The position numbers were made by a program, and so were the translations under genes. Shown here in pieces: positions 16,062-22,954 of a stretch of 27,633 nt of DNA. Position 1 is the first letter of the stretch. Each line of letters begins with the position of its first letter. The notes beneath the pieces are model-generated. The model was not told the origin of the DNA and did not search any database. It saw nothing but the letters and a program-made list of their open reading frames with translations. Source of the stretch: an uncultured Azospirillum sp. (GTDB taxonomy: Bacteria > Pseudomonadota > Alphaproteobacteria > Azospirillales > Azospirillaceae); contig NZ_CAMLJP010000088.1 in assembly GCF_946480385.1 (NCBI RefSeq), positions 1 to 27,633 of the forward strand, read 5' to 3'.

Positions 16062-16631
16062 ATGCCGCTGACCACCCCCGCCATCCTGTCCGCCCTGACC
16101 GGCGCGTGGCGGCTGGCCCGCTTCGACCGGACGGGGATGGAGTTCTTCGACCGCACGCCGGACGGGGCGCTGAACTCCTTCTATGCGGCGCTGGTGGTGC
16201 TGCCCGCCTACGCGCTGCTGCTGGCGATCCGGCTGTGGGACCAGCTGGACGGCACACCGGTCCTGCAGCTGGTGACGGTGGAGGGCATCGCCTATGTCGT
16301 CAGCTGGACCGCCTTCCCGCTGGCCTTGTTCCGCATCGCGTCGCTGATGGGCAAGGAACAGCTCTATCCCGGCGCGCTGACCGCCTACAACTGGTCGGCG
16401 GTGGTGCAGATGATGATCTACCTGCCGACCATCGTGCTGTCCGCCACCGGCCTGCTGCCGTCGGGGGTGTCCGAAGCGCTGGTCTTCGGCGTGATGATGG
16501 CGATGCTGACCTACCAGTGGTTCGTCCTGCGCACCGCCCTGTCGCTGTCGGGTCTCGCCGCCGCGGCGCTGGTGATGCTGGACCTGTTCCTGTCGGCGGC
16601 GATCAGCGATCTGGCTGACGGGATGTTGTGA
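16062..16631 (+). CDS. Small multi-pass membrane protein of unknown function
   Basis: The ATG at 16062 gives 189 residues with about five hydrophobic segments: roughly 38-58 (LNSFYAALVVLPAYALLLAI), 73-93, 112-132, 136-156 and 160-182. The N-terminus (LTGAWRLARFDRTGMEFFDR) is amphipathic and conserved-looking. No known transport or enzyme motif was recognised. A TTG further upstream would overlap dapE and is not favoured. The gene follows dapE closely and is probably co-transcribed. Its last four codons (GGG ATG TTG TGA preceded by GAC) lie in a duplicated copy of the left arm of the following terminator. Confidence 0.8.
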   Translation: MPLTTPAILSALTGAWRLARFDRTGMEFFDRTPDGALNSFYAALVVLPAYALLLAIRLWDQLDGTPVLQLVTVEGIAYVVSWTAFPLALFRIASLMGKEQLYPGALTAYNWSAVVQMMIYLPTIVLSATGLLPSGVSEALVFGVMMAMLTYQWFVLRTALSLSGLAAAALVMLDLFLSAAISDLADGML

Positions 16632-16644
16632 TCGGGATGTTGTG
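16620..16644 (+). repeat. 14-bp period tandem duplication at gene end
   Basis: GGGATGTTGTG occurs at 16620-16630 and again at 16634-16644. The first copy supplies the last codons and the stop of the membrane-protein gene; the second is the left arm of the terminator hairpin. Confidence 0.85.
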
Positions 16645-16672
16645 AGGGCGAGGACCGCCCCCACGACATCCC
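16634..16672. terminator. Bidirectional terminator between convergent genes
   Basis: GGGATGTTGTGAGGGC (16634-16649) pairs with GCCCCCACGACATCCC (16657-16672) over 16 positions with one mismatch and one G-U pair on the plus strand, around a 7-base loop. A pyrimidine-rich tract (TTCTTCCCTTT) follows on the plus side. It lies between the plus-strand dapE operon and minus-strand cobT, 9 bases from the cobT stop, and can serve both. Confidence 0.75.
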
Positions 16673-16681
16673 TTCTTCCCT

Positions 16682-17707
16682 TTATCCCTGCGTGCTGACG
16701 CCCGCTTCGGCGAAGGTCGCCATGCCGGCGTGGCAGGCCACCGCCGACTTCACGATGTTGATCGCCAGCGCCGCACCGGAACCCTCGCCCAGCCGCATGC
16801 CGAAGTCGAGCAGCGGCTCCTTGCCGATGGCCTGCATCAGGCGGGTGTGGCCCGGCTCGACCGAGCGGTGGGCGACCATGCAGTGGTCGAGCGCGCGGCG
16901 GTCGGCCTTGTAGAGCACGGCGGCGGCGGCGGTGCAGGCGAAGCCGTCGAGCAGCACCGGCACGCGGGCGACGCGGGCGGCCAGGATCGCGCCGGCGATG
17001 GCGGCGAACTCGTAGCCGCCCAGGCAGCGCAGCGCCTCGAACGGGTCGTCCTTGGCCTGCGGGTTGGCGGCGACGCCGGCCTCCACCGCGGCGATCTTGC
17101 GGGCGAGGCCCGCGTCGTCGATGCCGGTGCCGCGGCCGGTCCAGTCGGCCGCCTCGCCACCGAACAGGGCGAGGCACAGCGCCGCCGCCGAGGTCGAGTT
17201 GGCGATGCCCATCTCGCCCAGCGACAGCAGCTGGACGCCCATCTCCACCGCCATCATGCCGTAGGCCATGGTGCGGCAGCACTCCTCCTCACCCATGGCC
17301 GGGCCCTGGGTGAAGTCGGCGGTCGGGTTGTCCAGGTCCAGCTCGTAGACGCGCAGGTCGGCGTCGGCCACCTCGCAGAGCTGGTTGACCGCGGCGCCGC
17401 CGTTCTGGAAGTTGGCGACCATCTGCACCGTCACCTCGGCCGGATAGGCCGAGACGCCGCGCGCGGCGACGCCATGGTTGCCGGCGAAGACGGCGACACG
17501 CGGGCGGCGCGCCTCGGCCGGGTGCTGACCCTGCCAGGTCGCCATCCACTGCGCGATCTCCTCCAGCCGGCCGAGCGATCCCGCCGGCTTGGTCAGCTGC
17601 CGTTCGCGCTGGAGGGCCGCGGTGCCGGCCTCCAGGTCGGGGCCGGGCAGGTTGCGCACGAGCGCGCGGATTTCCTCGAAGGTGACGGCGGGCTGCTGGT
17701 TGCTCAT
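16682..17707 (-). CDS. cobT: Nicotinate-nucleotide:dimethylbenzimidazole phosphoribosyltransferase
   Basis: CobT moves phosphoribose from nicotinate mononucleotide to 5,6-dimethylbenzimidazole, making alpha-ribazole phosphate for the lower ligand of cobalamin. The 341-residue protein has the LTKPAGSLGRLEE motif (38-50), VFAGNHGV (73-80), GEMGIANSTSAAAL (164-177), a GRGTG (191-195), and GMRLGEGSGAALAINIVKSA (303-322), where E308 corresponds to the catalytic glutamate. Length is normal. ATG 17707 has a likely promoter close upstream. No other cobalamin gene is in the window, and no cobalamin riboswitch is visible in the 125-base gap. Confidence 0.97.
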   Translation of the reverse strand: MSNQQPAVTFEEIRALVRNLPGPDLEAGTAALQRERQLTKPAGSLGRLEEIAQWMATWQGQHPAEARRPRVAVFAGNHGVAARGVSAYPAEVTVQMVANFQNGGAAVNQLCEVADADLRVYELDLDNPTADFTQGPAMGEEECCRTMAYGMMAVEMGVQLLSLGEMGIANSTSAAALCLALFGGEAADWTGRGTGIDDAGLARKIAAVEAGVAANPQAKDDPFEALRCLGGYEFAAIAGAILAARVARVPVLLDGFACTAAAAVLYKADRRALDHCMVAHRSVEPGHTRLMQAIGKEPLLDFGMRLGEGSGAALAINIVKSAVACHAGMATFAEAGVSTQG

Positions 17708-17744
17708 GATCGGTCCTGAGGGGTGAGCGCCAAAAAACGGCGCG

Positions 17745-17773
17745 ACCTTGCACCCATCCGGCCGTCAAGTCAA
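17745..17773 (-). promoter_or_regulatory. Candidate cobT promoter
   Basis: On the minus strand, TTGACT (17773-17768) and CAAGGT (17750-17745) are 17 bases apart. A hairpin (GCGCC/GGCGC at 17727-17743, with an A- or T-rich loop depending on strand) would lie in the short leader of about 30 bases. Confidence 0.45.
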
Positions 17774-17832
17774 AGCGCCAGAGTAGGGCATTTTGACCCC
17801 ACCCTGCCCGGCCTGCGGAGTTGGCGTCGCGG

Positions 17833-18879
17833 TCACGCCGCCTTGGAGACTGCGTCGGTCCCGGCGGCGCCCGCGGTGGCCGAGGCGACCGGTGTCGCCG
17901 ATTCGGACCCGACGATGCGGCCCAGCCCCAACCCGAAGCCCATGGCGACGCCGTTGCCCGCCGTCTGGTCGGTGCGCACCGGCTCGTCACGCATGCGGCG
18001 GTGGTCCTTGTCGCGCAGGCGGGCCGGACGGCCGCTGACGCTGTCGACCTCGTCCGGCGTCTCCAGCGCGTTCAGCGCCAGCACCTGATAGATCGACAGC
18101 GGCGTGCCGTTCAGCGACTTGGCCGGCGCCATCGGCACCTGGGTGGTGAAGCCGTCGGGCATGTCCTGCTTGCGCACCGCATCGTTCACCACCTGGGCCG
18201 GGGCGAAGTTGGCCAGCGGGTTCTCCGAGAATTTGGTGGCGAAGCGGTCGTAGATCTCCTTCAGCGACTTCGCCTTGCCGGTGGTCTTGTCGTAGAAGAC
18301 GTTCTTGTTGGCCGCCGCCGCGTCGGGGAAGACGTCGCGGGCGGTGCGGCCGGGGTTCTCCTGCATCGCGTTCAGGAACTTCGACGCGCCGCCGGCCCCG
18401 AGGAAATGCGCCAGATACAGCTCGGTCGAGCCGATCTTGCCGTCCACCGTCTCCTCCAGATACTCCTTGTTGTCGCGGGTGTATTCCGCAGCCATCAGGG
18501 CCGACGCGGTCGGGTCCTTGCGCAGCTCCAGGATCTCCTTCTTCATCGCCGGATCGGCGACATAGGGCCGGCCGTCGCCGCGGGTCTGGATGGCGTTGGC
18601 GTATTTGCCATAGCCATGGTCGGCGCCATGGTCCTTCATCGTCTGCAGCCAGGTGCTGTCGATGAACTGGTAGAGCCCCGTCGCCGAGGAGGAGGAGGAC
18701 TTTATGTCCGTGCGGTACCCGCTCTCCACGGCAGCTTTTTCCATGAGGTAGGAAAAATCGACCCCCGTCTTCGCGCTGGCATTGCGCACGGCGGCCTCCA
18801 CATTGGCCGGGCCACGGGTGGCGCCAGCGGCCTGGGTGGCTGCATTGCTGAGATTGCCGAGGGCGGAAGCGTAGGTCAT
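17833..18879 (-). CDS. Lytic transglycosylase-like protein without signal peptide
   Basis: The 348-residue protein has an SLT (lysozyme-like) domain at about 28-170. The catalytic glutamate is E52 in AAVESGYRTDIKSSSSSATG, followed by the usual GLYQFIDSTWL (68-78) and later YLAHFLGAGGASKFL (155-169). Such enzymes cleave peptidoglycan glycan strands to 1,6-anhydro products. The ATG at 18879 has GGGGATC as ribosome binding site about 6 bases upstream; upstream in-frame codons encode no plausible signal. The N-terminus (MTYASALGNLSNAATQAAGA) is not a Sec signal, so export would need another route, for example the flagellar apparatus. The C-terminus has a Gly-rich segment (GVAMGFGLGLGRIVG) and an Ala/Thr/Ser tail. 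It is read away from the acyl-CoA dehydrogenase. Confidence 0.88.
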   Translation of the reverse strand: MTYASALGNLSNAATQAAGATRGPANVEAAVRNASAKTGVDFSYLMEKAAVESGYRTDIKSSSSSATGLYQFIDSTWLQTMKDHGADHGYGKYANAIQTRGDGRPYVADPAMKKEILELRKDPTASALMAAEYTRDNKEYLEETVDGKIGSTELYLAHFLGAGGASKFLNAMQENPGRTARDVFPDAAAANKNVFYDKTTGKAKSLKEIYDRFATKFSENPLANFAPAQVVNDAVRKQDMPDGFTTQVPMAPAKSLNGTPLSIYQVLALNALETPDEVDSVSGRPARLRDKDHRRMRDEPVRTDQTAGNGVAMGFGLGLGRIVGSESATPVASATAGAAGTDAVSKAA

Positions 18880-19032
18880 GGGTCGATCCCCGTGTGATGG
18901 CCCCGATGGGAGGCAGCCTCTCCCATGCAGATGCCATGCCAGTCGGCTGGAGCCTTGATGCGGGCGCCCCCGGAGCCTAGCCTTGATGACGCGGCAACCC
19001 GCCCTCTCGCCAAGCGCCATCCGATGCTGTAT

Positions 19033-19050
19033 GTTGACCTATAGGTAAAC
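19033..19050. promoter_or_regulatory. Palindromic operator candidate before acyl-CoA dehydrogenase
   Basis: GTTGACCTATAGGTAAAC is an 18-bp palindrome with a single mismatched pair; the inner ACCTATAGGT is perfect. It lies 48 bases before the dehydrogenase ATG and contains TTGACC, a possible -35 element. Its form suits a dimeric regulator (TetR-, GntR- or MarR-type); no regulator gene is adjacent. Confidence 0.55.
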
Positions 19051-19097
19051 CAAACAATCCTTCCCCTACAAATCCGCCCTGGGAGACTCGCCCCGCC

Positions 19098-20894
19098 ATG
19101 ACCTACACCGCTCCGGTCGACGATCTGCGCTTCGTCCTGAACGAGGTGGTGGGCCTCGACGCCATCGCCGCCCTGCCCCATTGCGACAGCGCCGCCCCCG
19201 ATCTGGTCGACGCCATCCTGGAGGAGGCCGGCAAATTCGCCTCCGGCGTGCTCGCCCCGCTGAACCGGGTGGGCGACAAGGAGGGCGCGAAGCTGGAGAA
19301 CGGCGTCGTCCGCACCGCCACCGGCTGGAAGGAGGCCTATGGCCAGTTCACCGAGGCCGGCTGGAACAGCCTGCCCTTCGAGCCGGAGTATGGCGGGCAG
19401 GGCCTGCCCTGGACCGTCGCCTTCGCGGTGAACGAGATGTGGCAGGCCGCCAACCTGTCCTTCGGCCTGTGCCCGCTGCTGACCCAGGGCGCGGTGGACC
19501 TGCTGACCGAGCATGCGAGCGCCGAGCAGAAGGCGGTCTATCTGTCGAAGATGATCTCCGGCGAATGGACCGGGACGATGAACCTGACCGAACCGCAGGC
19601 CGGCAGCGACCTTGCCGCGGTGCGGACCAAGGCGGTGCGGGCGGCGGACGGCAGCTATCGCATCACCGGCCAGAAGATTTTCATCACCTATGGCGAGCAT
19701 GACCTGACGGAGAACATCGTCCATCTGGTGCTGGCCCGCCTGCCCGACGCCCCGGCCGGCATCAAGGGCATCAGCCTGTTCATCGTGCCGAAGTTCCTGC
19801 CCAAGCCCGACGGCACGCCGGGCGAGCGCAACGACCTGCGCTGCGCCAGCCTGGAGCACAAGCTGGGCATCATGGCCAGCCCGACCGCGGTGATGGCCTA
19901 TGGCGACGACGAGGGCGCCATAGGCTACCTCGTCGGCGAGGAGAACCGCGGCATCGAATACATGTTCACGATGATGAACAACGCCCGCCTCGGCGTCGGC
20001 ATCCAGGGCGTGGCGATCGCCGAGCGTGCCTACCAGCAGGCCCGCGACTATGCCAAGACCCGCGTGCAGAGCAAGGATCTGGCCGATCCCAAGGGCTCCG
20101 GCGTCGCCATCATCAAGCATCCGGACGTGCGACGCATGCTGCTGGACATGCGCGCCAAGACCGAGGCGGCGCGTGCGCTGGCGCTCTATGCCGGCACGCA
20201 GCTGGACATCTCCCGCCACCACGAGGATCCGGCGGTGCGGGCTGCCGCCACGGCGCGGGTCGATGTGCTGACTCCGATCGTCAAGGCATGGTCGACCGAC
20301 ATCGGCTGCGAGGTGGCGTCCACCGGCGTGCAGATCCATGGCGGCATGGGCTTCATCGAGGAGACCGGCGCCGCCCAGCATTACCGCGACGCCCGCATCA
20401 CCCCGATCTATGAGGGCACCAACGGCATCCACGGCAACGACCTGACCTTCCGCAAGACCGGCCGCGACAAGGGGGCGGCGGCGCGGGCCTTCGTCGCCGA
20501 CATGCGGGCGACGGTGGAGGAGCTGGGGGCCGCCCCCGGCGACGATCTCGCGGTGATCCGGACCGAGCTGTCGTCCGGGCTGGATGCGCTGGACAAGGCC
20601 ATCGACTGGATGGTCGCGACCCAGGCGGAGGGCGACCTGCAAGGCGCCGCCGCCGGTGCGGTGGCGTACCTGAAGCTGTGGGGCAGTGTGGCCGGCGGCT
20701 GGATGCTCGCCCGCTCGACGATGAAGGCGATGGAAGGCCTGCGCCAGCCCGGCGCCAACGCCTCCTTCCTGGAAACCAAGCTGATCGTCGCGCGTTTCTA
20801 CGCCGAGCAGGTCCTGGCGACCGCCCCCGCGCTGCTGCCGACCATCGCCAGCGCCCGCAACACGGTGATGGCGCTGAGCGAGGAGCAGTTCTGA
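19098..20894 (+). CDS. Acyl-CoA dehydrogenase (long, DmdC/FadE5-like type)
   Basis: The 598-residue flavoprotein oxidises an acyl-CoA to the trans-2-enoyl-CoA, passing electrons to ETF. It has the ACAD core: N-terminal helices, the FAD/substrate motif MNLTEPQAGSDLAAV (161-175), YRITGQKIFITYGEHDL (187-203), RGIEYMFTMMNNARLGVGIQ (284-303), and QIHGGMGFIEE (412-422). The catalytic base is expected at E439 in ITPIYEGTNGIHGNDL. About 130 residues follow the core, the extra C-terminal domain seen in the DmdC-like/FadE5-like branch. The substrate cannot be told from sequence; 3-methylmercaptopropionyl-CoA or medium/long fatty acyl-CoA are known for relatives. ATG 19098 has GGGAG 12 bases upstream. 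It is monocistronic, with an operator candidate before it and a terminator after it. Confidence 0.95.
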   Translation: MTYTAPVDDLRFVLNEVVGLDAIAALPHCDSAAPDLVDAILEEAGKFASGVLAPLNRVGDKEGAKLENGVVRTATGWKEAYGQFTEAGWNSLPFEPEYGGQGLPWTVAFAVNEMWQAANLSFGLCPLLTQGAVDLLTEHASAEQKAVYLSKMISGEWTGTMNLTEPQAGSDLAAVRTKAVRAADGSYRITGQKIFITYGEHDLTENIVHLVLARLPDAPAGIKGISLFIVPKFLPKPDGTPGERNDLRCASLEHKLGIMASPTAVMAYGDDEGAIGYLVGEENRGIEYMFTMMNNARLGVGIQGVAIAERAYQQARDYAKTRVQSKDLADPKGSGVAIIKHPDVRRMLLDMRAKTEAARALALYAGTQLDISRHHEDPAVRAAATARVDVLTPIVKAWSTDIGCEVASTGVQIHGGMGFIEETGAAQHYRDARITPIYEGTNGIHGNDLTFRKTGRDKGAAARAFVADMRATVEELGAAPGDDLAVIRTELSSGLDALDKAIDWMVATQAEGDLQGAAAGAVAYLKLWGSVAGGWMLARSTMKAMEGLRQPGANASFLETKLIVARFYAEQVLATAPALLPTIASARNTVMALSEEQF

Positions 20895-20906
20895 CCGAAG
20901 TGTTCA

Positions 20907-20940
20907 GCCCCTCTCTCCAAGTGGGAGAGGGGCTTATCCC
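20907..20940 (+). terminator. Terminator after acyl-CoA dehydrogenase
   Basis: GCCCCTCTC (20907-20915) pairs with GAGAGGGGC (20925-20933); two further pairs form after a one-base bulge. TTATCCCC follows, so the T run is weak. It begins 12 bases after the stop. Hairpins of this CCCCTCTC/GAGAGGGG type are often scattered in bacterial genomes. Confidence 0.65.
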
Positions 20941-21110
20941 CGCGTTGCTCACCTCCAGTGCTTCTCTGGACTCCCAGCAGCACCCGATTTTTCGGGGATC
21001 TTTATTATCGCCTATCGAATGAACATGGTCCGAATGGCCGGCTGAACATCCTTGTTATCGGTGATAGCGTCTTATTGTTCGCATCACCAACAAAGATGAA
21101 GTCGAGAGCC

Positions 21111-21545
21111 ATGACAAGCACGGACACGCATACGGGAAGCTGCTTCTGCGGCGCGGTGGAGGTGGAGGTCACCGGTTCGCCGGAAGCCATGGGCTATTGC
21201 CATTGCCGGTCCTGCCGCTCCTGGTCCGGCGGCCCGGTCAATGCCTTCACCCTGTGGAAGCCCGACGCGGTGCGCGTGACCGCCGGCGGCGAACATCTCG
21301 CGACGTTTCAGAAGACGCCGCTCAGCCAGCGTCAGTATTGCGCGAAGTGCGGCGGGCATCTGATGACCAATCACCCGCCGCTCGGCCTCGTGGACGTATT
21401 CTCCGCGACCCTGCCGACCCTGACCTTCACCCCCGCCGTTCACGTCAACTACGCCGAGACCGTGCTGCCGATGCGGGATGGCCTGCCGAAGCTGAAGGAC
21501 TTCCCGGCCGAATTCGGCGGTTCCGGCGAAACGATGGCGGAGTAG
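21111..21545 (+). CDS. GFA-family zinc protein
   Basis: This 144-residue protein belongs to the GFA family (named for glutathione-dependent formaldehyde-activating enzyme; the activity of most members is unproven). The zinc-binding cysteines are all present: C11 and C13 in GSCFCGAVEVEV, C30, C32 and C35 in GYCHCRSCRSWSGG, and C77/C80 in QYCAKCGGHL. The ATG at 21111 is chosen, with GAGAG upstream; ATG 21096 is possible. The upstream in-frame extension to 20958 is AT-rich and not GFA-like. It ends 9 bases from the convergent dehydrogenase gene. No formaldehyde pathway genes are next to it except, loosely, the alcohol dehydrogenase-like gene. Confidence 0.92.
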   Translation: MTSTDTHTGSCFCGAVEVEVTGSPEAMGYCHCRSCRSWSGGPVNAFTLWKPDAVRVTAGGEHLATFQKTPLSQRQYCAKCGGHLMTNHPPLGLVDVFSATLPTLTFTPAVHVNYAETVLPMRDGLPKLKDFPAEFGGSGETMAE

Positions 21546-21554
21546 CGGCTCCCC

Positions 21555-22871
21555 TCACCAGTAACGCATCGCATCCGCGTACAGCCCGCGCAGATCGTCT
21601 TCCGACACCGGGCGCGGGGCGATGGTCAGCAGGCGTTGCTGGGCGGCGGCGCCCTGGACCAGACCGGGGATATCGCCCTCGCCATAGCCGAGCGCCGACA
21701 ATCCGTTCGGCAGGCCGGTGGCGCGCATCATCGAAATCAGCCGCGTCGCCAGCAACTCGCCGCCATCCGCCGGCGAGGCGCCGCGCGTGTCGGCGCCAAG
21801 CGCCTCGGCGGCGCGCAGGTGGGCTTCCGGAGCCGCCGGGCCGGTGAAGCGGAAGGCGGCGGGGGCGTTCAGCACCACGGAGATGCCATGCGGCACCATC
21901 GGGTCCACCGTCTCGTAACCGGTGGCGGTGAAGCTGTGGTTCATCCCGGCCACCGAATAGGACATGGCGTGCGGGATGTGCACCCCGGCATTGCCGAAGG
22001 CCAGACCGGCCAGCGTCGCCGCGAACATCAAAGCGTCGCGGGCCTCGGCGCAGTCGGGGTCATTGACCGCCCGTTCCAGCCATTGCCCGCCCAGCCGGAT
22101 CGCCTGCAGGCTGCCGATGTCAGACCACGGGTTGGCGCCCTGATAGGGCGGACGCGCCGTCGGCGACTCCGGTTTCGGGCGGGAGCGGAAGGGGCGCGCG
22201 GTGTGGCTCTCGATGGCGTGGGTCAGCACGTCGAAGCCGGTGGCGGCGATGGCGCCGGGCGGCAGGCTGTCGATGGTGCGCGGATCGACCACGGCGAGGC
22301 TCGGCCGCAGGTAGCGCGACGAGATGCCGGTCTTCACCTGCTTTTCCACATGGTCGAAGATGGCGACGCCGGTGGTCTCGCTGCCGGTGCCGCAGGTGGT
22401 CGGGCAGGCGATGTGCGGCTTGACCGGTCCGGGCACCGGGATGCCCTCCCCCAGCGGCTTGTTGACGTAGGCGAGGAAGTCGGCCGGATGGGTGGCGTAG
22501 AGGTTGGCTGCCTTGGCGGTGTCGATCACCGATCCGCCGCCGATGGAGACATAGCCGTCGAAGCCGCCGTCCCGCGCGAAATCGGCGGCGTCGAGGAAGG
22601 ACGCGCTGGTCGGCTCCACCCGGCAGCGGTCATAGACCACCGGATCCATGCCGGCCCGCTTCAGCCCGTCGAGCGCCATGGCGAAGGGTGCGGTTGCGGC
22701 AACCCGCGGGTCGGTGAACAGCGCCACCCGCGTCATGCCCAGCGACAGCGCGTCGCCGCCCAACTCGGCCAGCATGCCGGGGCCGAACTTCATCCGCGCC
22801 GCCTCGACGGTGAAGCCCTCCTCGCCGTCGGGCAGGATTGGATAGGCGTTGCCGTGCGTCTCGCGATCCAT
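21555..22871 (-). CDS. Iron-type alcohol dehydrogenase, hydroxyacid-oxoacid transhydrogenase-like
   Basis: The 438-residue protein is a group III (Fe-ADH) enzyme. It has the nucleotide motif [13 protein letters not shown] (109-121), PTTCGTGSE (158-166), [17 protein letters not shown] (212-228) and HIPHAMSYS (298-306), giving the metal ligands. An insertion after the first histidine motif ([20 protein letters not shown], 231-250) matches the hydroxyacid-oxoacid transhydrogenase (ADHFE1) group, which oxidises 4-hydroxybutyrate while reducing 2-oxoglutarate to 2-hydroxyglutarate. ATG 22871 is preferred over GTG 22895 because GGAGGA ends 10 bases before it. The bacterial physiological substrate is unproven. 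It is 83 bases after the DUF2339 gene. Confidence 0.9.
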   Translation of the reverse strand: MDRETHGNAYPILPDGEEGFTVEAARMKFGPGMLAELGGDALSLGMTRVALFTDPRVAATAPFAMALDGLKRAGMDPVVYDRCRVEPTSASFLDAADFARDGGFDGYVSIGGGSVIDTAKAANLYATHPADFLAYVNKPLGEGIPVPGPVKPHIACPTTCGTGSETTGVAIFDHVEKQVKTGISSRYLRPSLAVVDPRTIDSLPPGAIAATGFDVLTHAIESHTARPFRSRPKPESPTARPPYQGANPWSDIGSLQAIRLGGQWLERAVNDPDCAEARDALMFAATLAGLAFGNAGVHIPHAMSYSVAGMNHSFTATGYETVDPMVPHGISVVLNAPAAFRFTGPAAPEAHLRAAEALGADTRGASPADGGELLATRLISMMRATGLPNGLSALGYGEGDIPGLVQGAAAQQRLLTIAPRPVSEDDLRGLYADAMRYW

Positions 22872-22954
22872 CTGGCGCTGCTCCTCCGGTTGCACGAGCC
22901 GGGTTCATCCCCGGCCCATCCTTACCCGTATGGGAGCGTCCCGCGCCCGGCCTG

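Noticed and set aside
17708..17832. Possible cobalamin riboswitch upstream of cobT
   Set aside because: The gap is too short for the full element once the adjacent gene end is considered, and no B12-box-like sequence was seen; an ordinary promoter fits.
18905..18988. Imperfect hairpin at 18905-18926 and 10-bp direct repeat AGCCTTGATG (18951, 18979) before the transglycosylase gene
   Set aside because: Short and imperfect in GC-rich DNA; no clear relation to a promoter, so not called as features.
22898..22915. GCCGGG/CCCGGC hairpin before the Fe-type dehydrogenase as a terminator
   Set aside because: No T-rich tail on either strand and only six base pairs; it may be a minor leader structure.
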